A stretch of 64,000 bases of DNA from Actinomycetes bacterium (GCA_021819725.1 JAKAQR010000005.1:1-64000); one strand, 5' to 3'. Counted from the first letter of the stretch, positions 54,805-64,000 are shown. Notes: generated by a model from the letters alone, not told the origin. Made by a program: numbers and translations.

Positions 54805-56118
54805 TCAATGCAACAGTGTCACCCAGCCAGCCAAAGCGATCAAGGTGATCGCGAGGACTGGCGCAGCAAGTATGATTCCTTGACGGAAATACTGTCCCCA
54901 CGTAATCTTGATACCTTTGGTGTCGAGCACATGAAGCCAAAGCAGTGTCGCCAGCGAGCCGATGGGGGTGAATTTAGGTCCAATATCAGCCCCAACGACG
55001 AGTGCATAGACGGCAATATTGTGCGAGATGCCAGCCAAGTGGGCGCCTTTGATACTCAATGCCCCGATCAGTGTCGTCGGCATGTTGTTCATGATGGCCG
55101 AGAGGATGCCAGAGCCAAACCCGCCAACCAGCGCCGTCGCCAGTACGCCATGATGGCTCGCGTCGGCCAGTCCATGCGACAAGTACACGGTGAGGCCCGC
55201 ATTAAAGAGACCATACACCACCAGGTACATGCCCACCGAAAACACGACGATCCTCCACGGTGCTTCGCGAAGGACCATTCGGCTCGACAGTGCACTTGAT
55301 CGGCTTGCCGCCAGCAAGAAGATGAGTGCAGCAACAGAGGCTGGCACCGACACTGGAAAGTGAAACGGCTCGGAGAGTAGGTAGCCCGCCAACAGCGCAA
55401 CGAGCACCACCCAACCCAGTCGAAACAACTGGATATCGCGAAGAGCTGATTTTGGAGTCTCTAGTGACGTTGGATCGTAGCTACGTGGAAGCGATCGACG
55501 ATAATAGATGAGTAGTACACCCAGACTCGCCAAAAATGAGACGACATCAATCGGTGCCATTCTCGACGCGTAGGTGAGAAAGCCGATGTGAAAAATATTC
55601 GCAGTGACGATGTTGACAAGGTTCGATACCACCAGAGGAAGACTGGTGGTATCCGCGATAAAGCCCGCCGCCATCACGAAGGGGAGTGCCCGACGGCGAT
55701 CGAAACCAAGGACACGAGTCTGCTGATAGACGATCGGGGTAAGGATGAGCGCCGCTCCATCGTTGGCAAAGACAGAGGCAACAATAGCGCCAAGAATCAG
55801 CAAGTAGACAAAAGCTCGGAGAGCGCTGCCTCGCGCAAAACCGAGCACGTGGAGGGCAGCCCACTCAAAAAACCCAATACGGTCGAGGATCAGCGAGATG
55901 ATAATCACCGCCACAAAAGTGATCGTGGCGTTCCAGACGATCCCCCAGACCGTCACCACATTGGCGAGCTGATCAACCCCAATAGCGAGCGCAACGATGG
56001 CACCGCCGAGTGCTGAGACCCCGATCGATAGTCCACGCGGCTGCCAAATGACCAGCACCAGGGTCACGAGAAAGAGGAGGACGGCTAACAACGTCAAAAT
56101 CTCGCCGTGCAACGTCAC
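54805..56118 (-). CDS. arsB: Arsenite efflux permease ArsB
   Basis: ArsB exports arsenite, driven by the proton gradient or by ArsA. The roughly 437-residue membrane protein has about 12 helices and family blocks such as GIVWNATITFVAVIIISLIL, DGAALILTPIVY, FIADTTSLPLVVSNLVNIVT, AIMNNMPTTL and DIGPKFTPIGSLATLLW. I prefer the GTG at 56118 because AGGAGG lies seven bases upstream; 56124 would leave no spacing. It converges with arsR (6 bp gap). A palindromic operator is about 140 bases upstream. Confidence 0.92.
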   Translation of the reverse strand: MTLHGEILTLLAVLLFLVTLVLVIWQPRGLSIGVSALGGAIVALAIGVDQLANVVTVWGIVWNATITFVAVIIISLILDRIGFFEWAALHVLGFARGSALRAFVYLLILGAIVASVFANDGAALILTPIVYQQTRVLGFDRRRALPFVMAAGFIADTTSLPLVVSNLVNIVTANIFHIGFLTYASRMAPIDVVSFLASLGVLLIYYRRSLPRSYDPTSLETPKSALRDIQLFRLGWVVLVALLAGYLLSEPFHFPVSVPASVAALIFLLAASRSSALSSRMVLREAPWRIVVFSVGMYLVVYGLFNAGLTVYLSHGLADASHHGVLATALVGGFGSGILSAIMNNMPTTLIGALSIKGAHLAGISHNIAVYALVVGADIGPKFTPIGSLATLLWLHVLDTKGIKITWGQYFRQGIILAAPVLAITLIALAGWVTLLH

Positions 56119-56260
56119 CAACACACCTCCTCGCCTCCCTCAACGCCCATCGACCTTACCCGGGGTCCCAACCCCTGACGATCCCGGCACACTCCACTAC
56201 TCGGTGATCACCAGCCAACGATAGCGTCGATGCGCTAGGCGATCTCAACCCTGCCCTATA

Positions 56261-56276
56261 ATCGTTCTTCGACGAT
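56261..56276. promoter_or_regulatory. Second copy of the ArsR-type operator, between arsB and the MFS gene
   Basis: ATCGT (56261-56265) and ACGAT (56272-56276) flank a 6-base gap; the 16-mer differs from the copy at 52934-52949 only in the three bases after ATCGT. TTATAG just beside it on the minus strand may be the arsB -10. The rest of the 329-bp gap between arsB and the MFS gene holds no gene. Confidence 0.55.
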
Positions 56277-56453
56277 ATACGATACTAGTAGTAATGGAGT
56301 TGCCGTAGCGCGGTCGGTTCCTCCGGACACGACCCTCCCCACATGGCGGTGGAGCCGGAATATTTGTTAATGATTGTAAACTATTTCGCGGAATAAAGCT
56401 CACTCCTCCCTGTTGTTTGAAGGAGTTCCATCTACCATCTGAAAAGGGGTACC

Positions 56454-57914
56454 ATGTCACGTCGGAGCACCAACCTTGCCATCGCGGTGGTCGCGGGCGC
56501 TCAGTTGATGATCACACTCGATCTTACGATCGTCAACGTCGCGCTTCCCTCAATCCACACTGCACTGCATTTTTCACCCTCATCACTGGCCTGGGTCGTC
56601 AACGCTTACACCCTGGTCTTTGGTGGGCTCCTCCTCCTTGGAGGTCGTTCGGGTGACATCTTTGGCCGCCGCAAGATGTTTACGATTGGAACGCTACTCT
56701 TCGCTGGTGCATCCCTTTTTGGAGGACTCGCCACGACCTCGAGTTGGCTGCTGACCGGCCGTGCGCTCCAGGGAATCGGAGCCGCAATCGCCTCACCCAC
56801 CGCCCTAGCCCTGATATCGACAAACTTCGTTGAGCCTAAGGAGCGAGGACGTGCATTCGCGATCTATTCAGCCGTCTCCGTAGCAGGTGTCGCACTTGGT
56901 CTGTTGCTCGGTGGAGTGCTCACCCAATACGTCTCATGGAGATGGGTATTCTTTGTCAACACCCCCATCGCCATCCTGCTCGCTTTTGCCGCCCCTCGTG
57001 TGCTCCAAGAGAGCACGAAGGTGCGAACGCGCATCGATGTTGGGGGCGCGATCATCGGTACCGCGGGGCTTGCCAGTCTGGTCTATGGCATTATCAACGC
57101 ATCCTCACACACCTGGACAACCGCTTCGACCCTGGTACCTGGGCTCGTCGGTATCGCGTTGCTGGTGATCTTTGTCCTCTTCGAGCTCCGTGTCACCGCG
57201 CCGATCATCAACTTCGCCATCCTGAAGAGTCGCGATCGTGCCGGCGCCATCGGCATGATCCTCTTTGTGATGGCCGGCATGTACAGCATCTTTTTCTTCT
57301 TGACCCAGTACATGCAGGAGGTAATGGGGTATTCACCGACGAAGACCGGCCTAGCCTTTCTTCCGATGACCCTTGGCATCGTGTTCTTTGCCCAAGTAGC
57401 CGCTCGATCGCTCCACCGTGTCGGTCCCAAGGTGTTCATGATGCTTGGTGGTCTCGCTATCACGATTGCGATGTTTCTCCTCTCGTTCATCGGACCGCAC
57501 AGTAGCTACCTCCAGATCTTGCTACCCCTCTTGATTATGTCAGCTGGCTCGGGCCTCTCCTTCGTCTCGATCTTTCCCACCGCGACCCATGGTGTCAATC
57601 CGAACGAGGCTGGCATGGCATCAGCACTTGTGAACGTTGGTCAGCAGGTCGGTGGCACCATCGGACTCGCCGTGCTGGTCACCATCGCCGTCTCGGCTGC
57701 CAGACGCCGCGCAAGTTCTCTCCACAGCGCCATCATCCACCATCAAATCAGCCCAGCTGTGGTGGGGTTGATCGCCGAGACGCACGGCTGGGCGATGAGT
57801 TTTCGTCTCGCCTCCGTCTTTGGGTTCGTCGCCTTCTTGATCGCGACGACTGTCGTAACTCGCTTTAAAAATCCGGCTGATGAGGCGACAGGTGGAGAGG
57901 CGTTAATCCTTTAA
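56454..57914 (+). CDS. MFS exporter of the DHA2 (EmrB/QacA, 14-helix) family
   Basis: This 486-residue protein has about 14 transmembrane helices. Marks are MITLDLTIVNVALPSI (motif D1 of DHA2), LGGRSGDIFGRRKMF (motif A), GRALQGIGAAIASPTALALI (motif B/C region) and GMASALVNVGQQVGGTIG. Such proteins export drugs or organic cations with protons. The ATG follows AAAAGGGG. It is divergent from arsB, but the region near it has its own A+T-rich promoter-like sequence (56363-56395). Confidence 0.88.
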   Translation: MSRRSTNLAIAVVAGAQLMITLDLTIVNVALPSIHTALHFSPSSLAWVVNAYTLVFGGLLLLGGRSGDIFGRRKMFTIGTLLFAGASLFGGLATTSSWLLTGRALQGIGAAIASPTALALISTNFVEPKERGRAFAIYSAVSVAGVALGLLLGGVLTQYVSWRWVFFVNTPIAILLAFAAPRVLQESTKVRTRIDVGGAIIGTAGLASLVYGIINASSHTWTTASTLVPGLVGIALLVIFVLFELRVTAPIINFAILKSRDRAGAIGMILFVMAGMYSIFFFLTQYMQEVMGYSPTKTGLAFLPMTLGIVFFAQVAARSLHRVGPKVFMMLGGLAITIAMFLLSFIGPHSSYLQILLPLLIMSAGSGLSFVSIFPTATHGVNPNEAGMASALVNVGQQVGGTIGLAVLVTIAVSAARRRASSLHSAIIHHQISPAVVGLIAETHGWAMSFRLASVFGFVAFLIATTVVTRFKNPADEATGGEALIL

Positions 57915-58344
57915 AACGGTCACGAAAATCGGAGCGATGGATCTTTTCTCGCATGGCCCTCGAGCGATCGCGGGCCGGTGGAGTGCGTTCGTTCGGTAAT
58001 CATCGATTCGGTAAGGAATCACCGGGCTTCTGCCGGAGTGTATTACTGCGCAGCACGTCGAGCGGGCACACCCATGCAATCAGTAGGTGTTCAATCGATA
58101 TGCCGCTCAAGCGATCCGTGGATACGCTGGCGCATCCGAGAAGCGGGCATTTAGGAGGACGAGCATGCGCCATCATCGTGCCCCTGCCTCGATATCGGGC
58201 TTGGATCGGCGCTCGTGCTGCTGTTGCACCAGGAACGGTTGTACTGGTCTACGACAATCTCCTACAACGACTGTGCGACTCCATTCACGACGGCTGGCGC
58301 GTGGTAGTAGCCGGGAAGTCGGTCGGGACGGCTACAGTCATGGC
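57915..58344. other. Gene-free stretch before the Dabb gene
   Basis: About 430 bases. The frames here show no family pattern and no RBS. I see nothing further. Confidence 0.45.
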
Positions 58345-58629
58345 ATGATCCGCAATGTCGTCATGATGAAGATGAAACCCGGCTACGACACCTCTCTGCT
58401 CGACACTCTTGTCGCACGCTTGTATACGTTGAACTGCCCCGGCACGCTCTCCTACACCGCCGCTCTCGATGCCGGTCTACGACCCGGCAACTGGACGCTG
58501 GCGGTCGTGGCCGATTTTATCGATGTTGACAGCTATCGAGGCTACGACGAAGATCCCAAGCACAATCAGATCCGTGCGGAATTAGCACCGATGATTGACG
58601 AGGTTGCCCGCGTGCAGTTCGTGTTATGA
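58345..58629 (+). CDS. Dabb-domain (stress-responsive alpha/beta barrel) protein
   Basis: This 94-residue protein is a single Dabb domain: IRNVVMMKMKPG at the start, WTLAVVADFIDVDSYRGYDE, DPKHNQIRAELAPMIDEVAR and a final FVL. Dabb proteins form dimeric ferredoxin-like barrels; roles vary. The frame extends back to 58087, but only this part shows family sequence. It is 83 bp before the acyl-CoA ligase. Confidence 0.8.
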   Translation: MIRNVVMMKMKPGYDTSLLDTLVARLYTLNCPGTLSYTAALDAGLRPGNWTLAVVADFIDVDSYRGYDEDPKHNQIRAELAPMIDEVARVQFVL

Positions 58630-58712
58630 CGCGGATCTGGCCACACCGACATTTTCTAGGACCAAGAATTTGCTAGAGTAGTCACAACACGAACAGACGA
58701 GGGGGAACCGCC

Positions 58713-60311
58713 ATGATGGATGTTGATCTGAACAGTTGGATGCTTTTTCGTAACGCTGAACAGTCCTACCAAGATGTCCAGATCGTCACCCAACGGGATC
58801 AGCAATCCCAGCATCGCTACACCTACGCGGACTTCACCCATCGTGTTCGTCAGCTGATCACGGCGCTCGATAGCCTTGCGCTCTCCGAGCACGCGCGCGT
58901 CGCTACCATGGCCTGGAATAGCTTCGAACATCTCGAATGCTACTTCGCCATCCCCTGTTCAGGTCGCGTCCTTCACACCGTGAATGCGCGACTGAGTTTC
59001 GAAGATCTCGTCTTCATTCTCAACGATGCCGATGATGAGGCCCTCATCGTCCCAGCTGACCTCGCAGAGACCGCCGAGCGACTCAGGGTGCGCTGCCCTG
59101 GACTTCGCCACATCGTCGTCTTTGGCGACGATACCAGCGCCATCCCCTCGTCCATGCTCTCCTATGAAGCGCTCCTCAGTGACGCCACCCCCTTTCTAGG
59201 CGAACGGAGTATCCCAGAGACTGCGCCACTTGGGATCTGTTACACCTCGGGGACCACCGGTCGCCCCAAGGGAGTACTCGCCACCCACCGTTCCACCTAT
59301 CTGCACACACTGACCGTCTGCTCGGGCAACGGACCGGGCCTTGCGACGAGTGAATGTGTGCTGCCGATTGTGCCGATGTTTCACGTCTATGCCTGGGGAC
59401 TCCCATTTGGGGCGGTCGCTGCTGGGTCGAAGATCGTCTTTCCAACTCCCTCATTTGACCCGAAGATGGTCATCAGGCTCATCAACGAGGAGGAGGTCAC
59501 CAAGGCAGCAGGCGTGCCGACCATCTGGATTGCCGTACTCGATGAGTTGCATCGAAGTTCCGAGAGGCTTGACGGGTTGAAGGAACTGCTCTGTGGCGGT
59601 TCTCAGCCGCCGTATGCCATGATCAAGTCCTACCTCGAGGAGTACGATGTGCGACTACTCCAGGCGTGGGGCATGACGGAGACCTCACCGATTGCAACGA
59701 CGACTCGGCTACCACACGCCTTGCTCCACGCACCCATCGAAACCCAGGTTGACTATGTCGCCAAAGCGGGCGTGCCGGTGACCGGCATAGCAACCACACT
59801 GCTCGGAGATGACCACCAACCGGTGCCACACGATGGCAAGAGCATGGGAGATATCTACGTTCGTGGACCGTGGGTACTGGACTCCTACATGGGTGGACAT
59901 GGTGCTGAATCCTTCGAAGTCGAAGGTTGGTTCCGCACTGGGGATGTCGGAGTTCTCCACCCGTCCGGCGTCATCGAGCTGGTCGATCGCACGAAGGATC
60001 TCATCAAATCCGGTGGAGAGTGGATATCCTCGGTGGCGCTGGAGGGAGCGTTGATGGGACACCCCAAGATCCTCGAGGCAGCCGTTATCGCTGTCCCCGA
60101 TGCAAAGTGGCAAGAACGGCCCCTTGCGACGGTGGTGCCAAAACCACACGAAACGATCACGCTCGAGGAGATCCAGACGTACTTACTCGGCCTTGGATTC
60201 CCGAAGTGGCAGCTGCCCGATCGCATTGAGATCATCGAAGAAGTCCCCCGAACCTCCGTAGGTAAGTTTGACAAGAAAGTACTCCGGGCGCGCTTTGGCC
60301 AAGCAACCTAA
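58713..60311 (+). CDS. Acyl-CoA synthetase (AMP-forming)
   Basis: This 532-residue ANL-family ligase activates a fatty or aryl acid with ATP and CoA. Visible motifs are ICYTSGTTGRPKGVLATHRS (A3 P-loop), LLQAWGMTETSPIAT (A5), GWFRTGDVGVLHPSGVIELV (A7) and the catalytic Lys region RTSVGKFDKKVLRARFG (A10). The style resembles medium/long-chain fatty acyl ligases. GAGGGGG lies upstream of the ATG. An acyl-ACP thioesterase gene follows after 39 bp, pointing to fatty acid handling. Confidence 0.88.
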   Translation: MMDVDLNSWMLFRNAEQSYQDVQIVTQRDQQSQHRYTYADFTHRVRQLITALDSLALSEHARVATMAWNSFEHLECYFAIPCSGRVLHTVNARLSFEDLVFILNDADDEALIVPADLAETAERLRVRCPGLRHIVVFGDDTSAIPSSMLSYEALLSDATPFLGERSIPETAPLGICYTSGTTGRPKGVLATHRSTYLHTLTVCSGNGPGLATSECVLPIVPMFHVYAWGLPFGAVAAGSKIVFPTPSFDPKMVIRLINEEEVTKAAGVPTIWIAVLDELHRSSERLDGLKELLCGGSQPPYAMIKSYLEEYDVRLLQAWGMTETSPIATTTRLPHALLHAPIETQVDYVAKAGVPVTGIATTLLGDDHQPVPHDGKSMGDIYVRGPWVLDSYMGGHGAESFEVEGWFRTGDVGVLHPSGVIELVDRTKDLIKSGGEWISSVALEGALMGHPKILEAAVIAVPDAKWQERPLATVVPKPHETITLEEIQTYLLGLGFPKWQLPDRIEIIEEVPRTSVGKFDKKVLRARFGQAT

Positions 60312-60350
60312 TCGTACACAGCGGTTTCAGGCGATTGCCTTCACATTAGG

Positions 60351-61136
60351 GTGAAGGGAGTGGACTTCATTCCAGAACCTCAACAAGGTCGCGTCTTTGT
60401 CAACGAGCACTGCAACCTGCTGTCGGACTGCGACCCAACGGGTCGTCTCCGCCTTGATGGCATCGCTCGCATTCTCCATGACGTCGCCACGCTGGACAAT
60501 GAGGGTTCACCGGTACCAGACAAGGGCCTCTGGATCCTGCGCAACCTATCCGTTGAACTCCGCGTCTGGCCCGGCTATCTAGACTCGATCGTCTCGCGCA
60601 CCTGGTGCTCAGGGATTGGACGAGCATGGGCCGAGCGCCGCACTGACCTCTATCGCCATGATCAGCTCGTCGCACAGGCCAAAGCGCTCTGGGTCAATGT
60701 AGCACCTGATACCGGCTTTCCCCGATCACTTCCCGAAGGTTTTTTATCCGTCTTCGGTCCCTCGGCAATGGGAAGGACCATCAAACCGCGTTTTATGCTC
60801 TCCCTTCCCGAGGACGAACCTGCCAGCACCGGCAGTATCCCTCTCCGTTATAGCGATCTCGATATCGTCGGTCATGTGAACAATGCCGTCCATCTTGCAC
60901 TCGCTGAGGAGTTGCTCGCACCCTCGCAACGAGGAGCAGACTCTCAGCTCAACCAGTATCATTCTTTCACCATCGAGTTTCATCATGGCCTCGAACTCCC
61001 TGAGCCCGCCAATTGGAGTCTGTGGACCAGTGGCGGATCCATGACTCTCCGCCTCGCACAGAGCGAAGGTGTCGCCTCTGTCGTCGAGTTACAACGGGAA
61101 GAGGCTTCGATCACCGAACAACGGATCGGATCGTGA
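60351..61136 (+). CDS. Acyl-ACP thioesterase (double hot-dog, FatA/FatB-like)
   Basis: This 261-residue protein has two hot-dog halves. The second has the acyl-ACP thioesterase block LRYSDLDIVGHVNNAVHLAL, with catalytic Asn/His in the HVNNA segment. The first half contains LLSDCDPTGRLRLDGIARIL and WILRNLSVELRVWPGY. It should release fatty acids from ACP or CoA. The GTG at 60351 has only a weak RBS, so the start is not certain. Its stop overlaps the next ATG (TGATG). Confidence 0.83.
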   Translation: MKGVDFIPEPQQGRVFVNEHCNLLSDCDPTGRLRLDGIARILHDVATLDNEGSPVPDKGLWILRNLSVELRVWPGYLDSIVSRTWCSGIGRAWAERRTDLYRHDQLVAQAKALWVNVAPDTGFPRSLPEGFLSVFGPSAMGRTIKPRFMLSLPEDEPASTGSIPLRYSDLDIVGHVNNAVHLALAEELLAPSQRGADSQLNQYHSFTIEFHHGLELPEPANWSLWTSGGSMTLRLAQSEGVASVVELQREEASITEQRIGS

Positions 61137-61534
61137 TGGAGCAAACCGGCCGATCTTCCCCACAACGTTCTCTTCATGGCGGACAGTACATCCTGTTCGA
61201 CCTCATCGCGGTGGTGGTCTTCGTGGCAATCGGGCGAGACGTTCACGGGCACGCCGATGATCTTGCCGGTCTCATCAAAACATCATGGCCATTCGCCGCT
61301 GGTGTCGTGGTCGGTTGGCTCGGAACTCGTCAGTGGCAAAACCCGTTGACCCGAACAGCGATACTCGTGTGGTTGGCTACGGTTGCGGTCGGCATGGTCC
61401 TGCGGGTCATCACGGGCCAGGGGATCGCCGTTCCCTTCGTCTTTGTCTCTCTGGGCTTCTTTGCACTCACTGAACTCGGTTGGCGAATCATTGCAAGAGT
61501 CGGCCTCAGCTGGCGAGATCGGGCGCCCCGCTGA
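61136..61534 (+). CDS. DUF3054 small membrane protein
   Basis: This 132-residue protein has four hydrophobic segments with GQYILFDLIAVVVFVAIGRD, TSWPFAAGVVVGWLGTRQW and RTAILVWLATVAVGMVLRVI, which is the DUF3054 pattern of actinobacteria. Function unknown. Translation is coupled to the thioesterase gene through a TGATG overlap. Confidence 0.8.
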   Translation: MEQTGRSSPQRSLHGGQYILFDLIAVVVFVAIGRDVHGHADDLAGLIKTSWPFAAGVVVGWLGTRQWQNPLTRTAILVWLATVAVGMVLRVITGQGIAVPFVFVSLGFFALTELGWRIIARVGLSWRDRAPR

Positions 61535-61627
61535 CTGAGGGTCCTCCTTGTCACTGCCGCAACTCGTAACGATGCCCATGGCTAGCATGAGGGTTGAAGG
61601 CAAACCCATCGACAACGGAGGAAAGCG

Positions 61628-62011
61628 ATGCAATCACTCTCAGTAGAGACCACCAAAAGCCTACCAGAAGCCGAAGCGATGATCCGGACCGAGCTCGGTG
61701 CCGTCGGCTTTGGCATTCTCAGCGAGATCGACCTTGGCGCTACCCTGGCGTCGAAACTGAGTCGCTCAGTCGGCAACCTCAAGATCCTCGGTGCCTGCAA
61801 TCCGCAGTTCGCTTACGATGCCTTGCTAGCCGACCGGTCCGTCGCACTCCTGCTCCCGTGTAATGTCGTCCTCGATGCCACGCCTGCAGGCACGCGCATC
61901 AGTGTCCCAGCCCCCGCGGAGCTTCTACCTGACCGCCCAGAGATCACCGAACCGGTCACCAAATTGTTATATGCAGCACTGGAAGCTATTGGCAAGGTTA
62001 ACCTCGGATGA
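61628..62011 (+). CDS. DUF302 domain protein
   Basis: This 127-residue protein is a complete DUF302 domain: AEAMIRTELGAVGFGILSEI, LKILGACNPQFAYDAL and VALLLPCNVVLDATPAGTRI. The paired Cys (GACNP and LPCNV) is usual. Such proteins are often near metal or redox genes, function unknown. GGAGGAAAG precedes the ATG. Confidence 0.88.
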   Translation: MQSLSVETTKSLPEAEAMIRTELGAVGFGILSEIDLGATLASKLSRSVGNLKILGACNPQFAYDALLADRSVALLLPCNVVLDATPAGTRISVPAPAELLPDRPEITEPVTKLLYAALEAIGKVNLG

Positions 62012-62465
62012 GTACGCCCGCTTGCGTGTGTGATTGCCCAACCAGAAGCTGGTCCTGCGTGCTCTGGTCCAGTCCCACAACCCGGAAGAGCCCGTCCAAC
62101 CATCAACCGTTCCATGGAACGTACACAAGAGACCTCACGTAGGTTTGCAGTTCAACGGACCCACACCGCATGGTCTAGGTTGTGGAGAGCTCACAACGGC
62201 AGTTGCCTCCAGGTGCAACGTCTGTTGACCTGAAAAGACGTTGTTGATCCCACCTGCTCACGGTTTGCGTAGCGACCTCGAGGGTTGTAACGGTCTCGCT
62301 GATGATAGACATTCTCACCCATCATAGGTAGATCACCTCACATGCATCGAATGCACCGCCAGTTGGATCGACCTCCACAGGAGCGAGGGATATTGGAAGG
62401 CGCATAAGATGCCCTCCGATGTCGCATCTGGGCCGCCGGCCAAGGTCGATACAGTTCTACCCAGC
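62012..62465. other. Gene-free stretch before the tRNA
   Basis: About 450 bases with no supportable gene. It contains a perfect 14-bp palindrome at 62108-62121. Confidence 0.45.
62108..62121. repeat. Perfect 14-bp palindrome
   Basis: CGTTCCATGGAACG reads the same on both strands. It could be a regulator site but has no clear gene nearby on a promoter-like spacing. Confidence 0.4.
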
Positions 62466-62538
62466 GCCCCCGGTAGGACTCGAACCTACGACCGACTGCT
62501 TAGAAGGCAGCTGCTCTATCCGCTGAGCTACAGGGGCA
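62466..62538 (-). tRNA. tRNA-Arg (anticodon UCU)
   Basis: On the minus strand the sequence folds as a 73-base cloverleaf: acceptor GCCCCTG/CGGGGGC (one T-G pair), D-arm GCTC/GAGC, anticodon stem GCTGC/GCAGT with loop CTTCTAA (anticodon TCT), and T-arm GTAGG-TTCGAGT-CCTAC. The CCA end is not encoded. It reads AGA (and probably AGG) codons. Confidence 0.95.
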
Positions 62539-62668
62539 CTCAGTAAAGTGTAAAGCCGCCGACGCGATCAGCGGCAATCGAGCGCCACTCCATCAACTAG
62601 AGTGAAGGGAGTATTCCTCCGCACTCATCCACAGTCTTTTACTAACGCGGAGGTAGAGGGAAGCGCAC

Positions 62669-63919
62669 ATGCAACAACGGTCGCGGCTTCGATCGTTTCC
62701 CCACAGTGTCTTTGGACTCTATACCGTGGCGGGATTCTATCGCGGTGCCCAAAACATGGCACTCACGACCCTCGCGCTGATCATCAAAGAGGATCTTGGC
62801 TATGGAGCAGGAACCATCGGCGTGATCTCAGCGCTCTCCGGTATCGTCCTTGTGCTCGTCACCCTCATGATCAGTGCACGCCTCAAGCCAGCGCAACTCG
62901 AACGCGCGGTATCAATCTCGCTGGTTACACTCGTTCTCGGCTTAGTCATCATCGGCGTGAGTCACTCTATCTACCTCACGGCATTCGCATCCATACTCCT
63001 CGGCATCGGCGGAGGCCTAGGAATGCCGGGGCTTGCCGGCTCAGTGCAGCTTGCCGCGGGCGAAACCTCCTCAAATCCTCAACGAATCCTCGCGATCTAC
63101 ACGCTAGTCTTGAGCATCTCACTCGCGATTGGACCGCTTCTCGAGGCTGGCCTCCTCGATGCTACCCATCAAGATGTTCGTTGGCCGTTCTTAGCCTTTG
63201 CCATACTTCCACTCCTTGCCCTCGGCATTATGCTGTCGCGACATCGAGAAGCAATCGCTGCCGCTGCTCGCGCGAGTGCTGCGGGAGGGCCGTCCATCAC
63301 ACCTGTCGCCGATACGAAGCGAGTACGACTGCTCCAGACTCCGGAGGTCGTCAAAGCCCTTCTCGCACAACTCATGTACGCCGTGCCCTTTGCAGCCCTC
63401 ACCGTCTTTGGCGCCGAGGTTGCCCGCGTGACCGATCAGGCCACTGCGGCCCAAGCCCAGCTCGCCTTTACCGTCTTCTTTATCTTCTCGCTCGGCTCCC
63501 GTGGACTTGTCGCTTGGCGATCCCCTATCTACCACAAGGGATTGGCCTATACGGCATCGGGGATCATGACCATTACCGGTCTTACCTTTATCGTTGCCGG
63601 CCACTCATTCACCCTCTTTCTGGTAGGAATGATCATCCTCGGCATCCCGCATGGTTTGATTTTCCCCCTCGCACTTTCTGCGCTGGCGAGTTCTCTACCA
63701 CCAGATCAGCTACCCCGTGCAAACTCGTTGTTGATGGGTTCCTCCAACTTCGTTGGTATCATCGCACCACTCATCCTTGGCGTCATCGCCGCCGCTACCA
63801 CCTATCGATTCATGATGGGCACAGTGCTCGCCCCGGTGATCCTGCTCTTCGCCGTCTTTGTCGGCGTCGTCGGCATCATGCGTCTCCGCCACAGCCCCGT
63901 CGCCAGATCGACGCCATAG
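62669..63919 (+). CDS. MFS transporter (12-helix)
   Basis: This 416-residue protein has about 12 transmembrane helices. It shows a weak motif-A-like loop (MISARLKPAQLERAV), GIGGGLGMPGLAGSVQLAAG near helix 4 and LGIPHGLIFPLALSALASSL in the second half. No substrate can be assigned; the sequence is closest to uncharacterised MFS proteins with N-terminal GFYRGAQNMA. GGAGGTAGAGGGA lies before the ATG. Confidence 0.8.
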   Translation: MQQRSRLRSFPHSVFGLYTVAGFYRGAQNMALTTLALIIKEDLGYGAGTIGVISALSGIVLVLVTLMISARLKPAQLERAVSISLVTLVLGLVIIGVSHSIYLTAFASILLGIGGGLGMPGLAGSVQLAAGETSSNPQRILAIYTLVLSISLAIGPLLEAGLLDATHQDVRWPFLAFAILPLLALGIMLSRHREAIAAAARASAAGGPSITPVADTKRVRLLQTPEVVKALLAQLMYAVPFAALTVFGAEVARVTDQATAAQAQLAFTVFFIFSLGSRGLVAWRSPIYHKGLAYTASGIMTITGLTFIVAGHSFTLFLVGMIILGIPHGLIFPLALSALASSLPPDQLPRANSLLMGSSNFVGIIAPLILGVIAAATTYRFMMGTVLAPVILLFAVFVGVVGIMRLRHSPVARSTP

Positions 63920-64000
63920 GGCTCCAACGTTGCAACCACCGCTCACACCGCCTGACGTCCTTCGCCAATCCATCCAAGGCAACCGAACTCACGCATGCTG

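Noticed and set aside
1..64000. CRISPR array or cas genes
   Set aside because: No regularly spaced direct repeats and no Cas-like protein were seen; the only TnpB is a short dead fragment.

Overview
The window looks like chromosome of an actinobacterium. Supporting signs are an Rpf-type muralidase, a DUF1707 protein, a fused BchI/BchD-type chelatase ATPase next to CobN, and a six-gene Hyc/Hyf-like membrane complex resembling the Rv0082-Rv0087 set of Mycobacterium tuberculosis. Arsenic and fluoride export genes and moderate G+C suggest, by inference only, a metal-rich acidic habitat and a member of the Acidimicrobiia (Ferrimicrobium/Acidimicrobium type).

Layout. 0.15-1.7 kb: SBF-type permease and lspA. 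1.9-6.4 kb: a compact Tn554-like element (two tyrosine recombinases and a DUF6262/TnpC-like protein) with matching inverted end repeats and no cargo. 6.9-13.7 kb: late cobalamin genes (chelatase ATPase, cobN, cobQ). 13.9-21.2 kb: a translationally coupled operon for an energy-converting hydrogenase-related (Ehr-like) complex whose large subunit lacks all four [NiFe] cysteines. 21.5-22.6 kb: an Rpf-domain secreted protein. 22.7-30.4 kb: an accessory, partly A+T-rich stretch with a decayed IS607-type element, a NUDIX hydrolase, a crcB-DUF190-crcB fluoride cassette, an IS3-family element with a clear -1 frameshift signal, and a DUF1707 protein.

30.5-41.9 kb: a crotonase, two tandem MutS-like ATPases, a CoA-transferase/hydrolase, an AHL-lactonase-like hydrolase, and a homogentisate module (hmgA, an odd MBL protein and a flavin hydroxylase, divergent from fahA). 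42.0-50.3 kb: a tightly overlapping corrin-ring operon (cobO, cbiA, cobM, cbiD, cobL, cbiG-cobJ fusion, ferredoxin, cobH, cbiX). Together with the first cluster it covers much of cobalamin synthesis, mixing cobalt-early (CbiX, CbiD, CbiG) and cobalt-late (CobN) markers. 50.5-64 kb: an LLM flavin oxidoreductase, an M20 amidohydrolase, an arsenic module (CoA-disulfide-reductase-like enzyme, arsR, arsB) with a shared palindromic operator, an MFS exporter, a fatty acid module (acyl-CoA ligase, acyl-ACP thioesterase), small DUF proteins, tRNA-Arg(UCU), and a second MFS protein.

Many starts were reassigned using ribosome binding sites and ATGA/GTGA/TGATG overlaps. No homology search was possible; functions rest on motifs, length and context.
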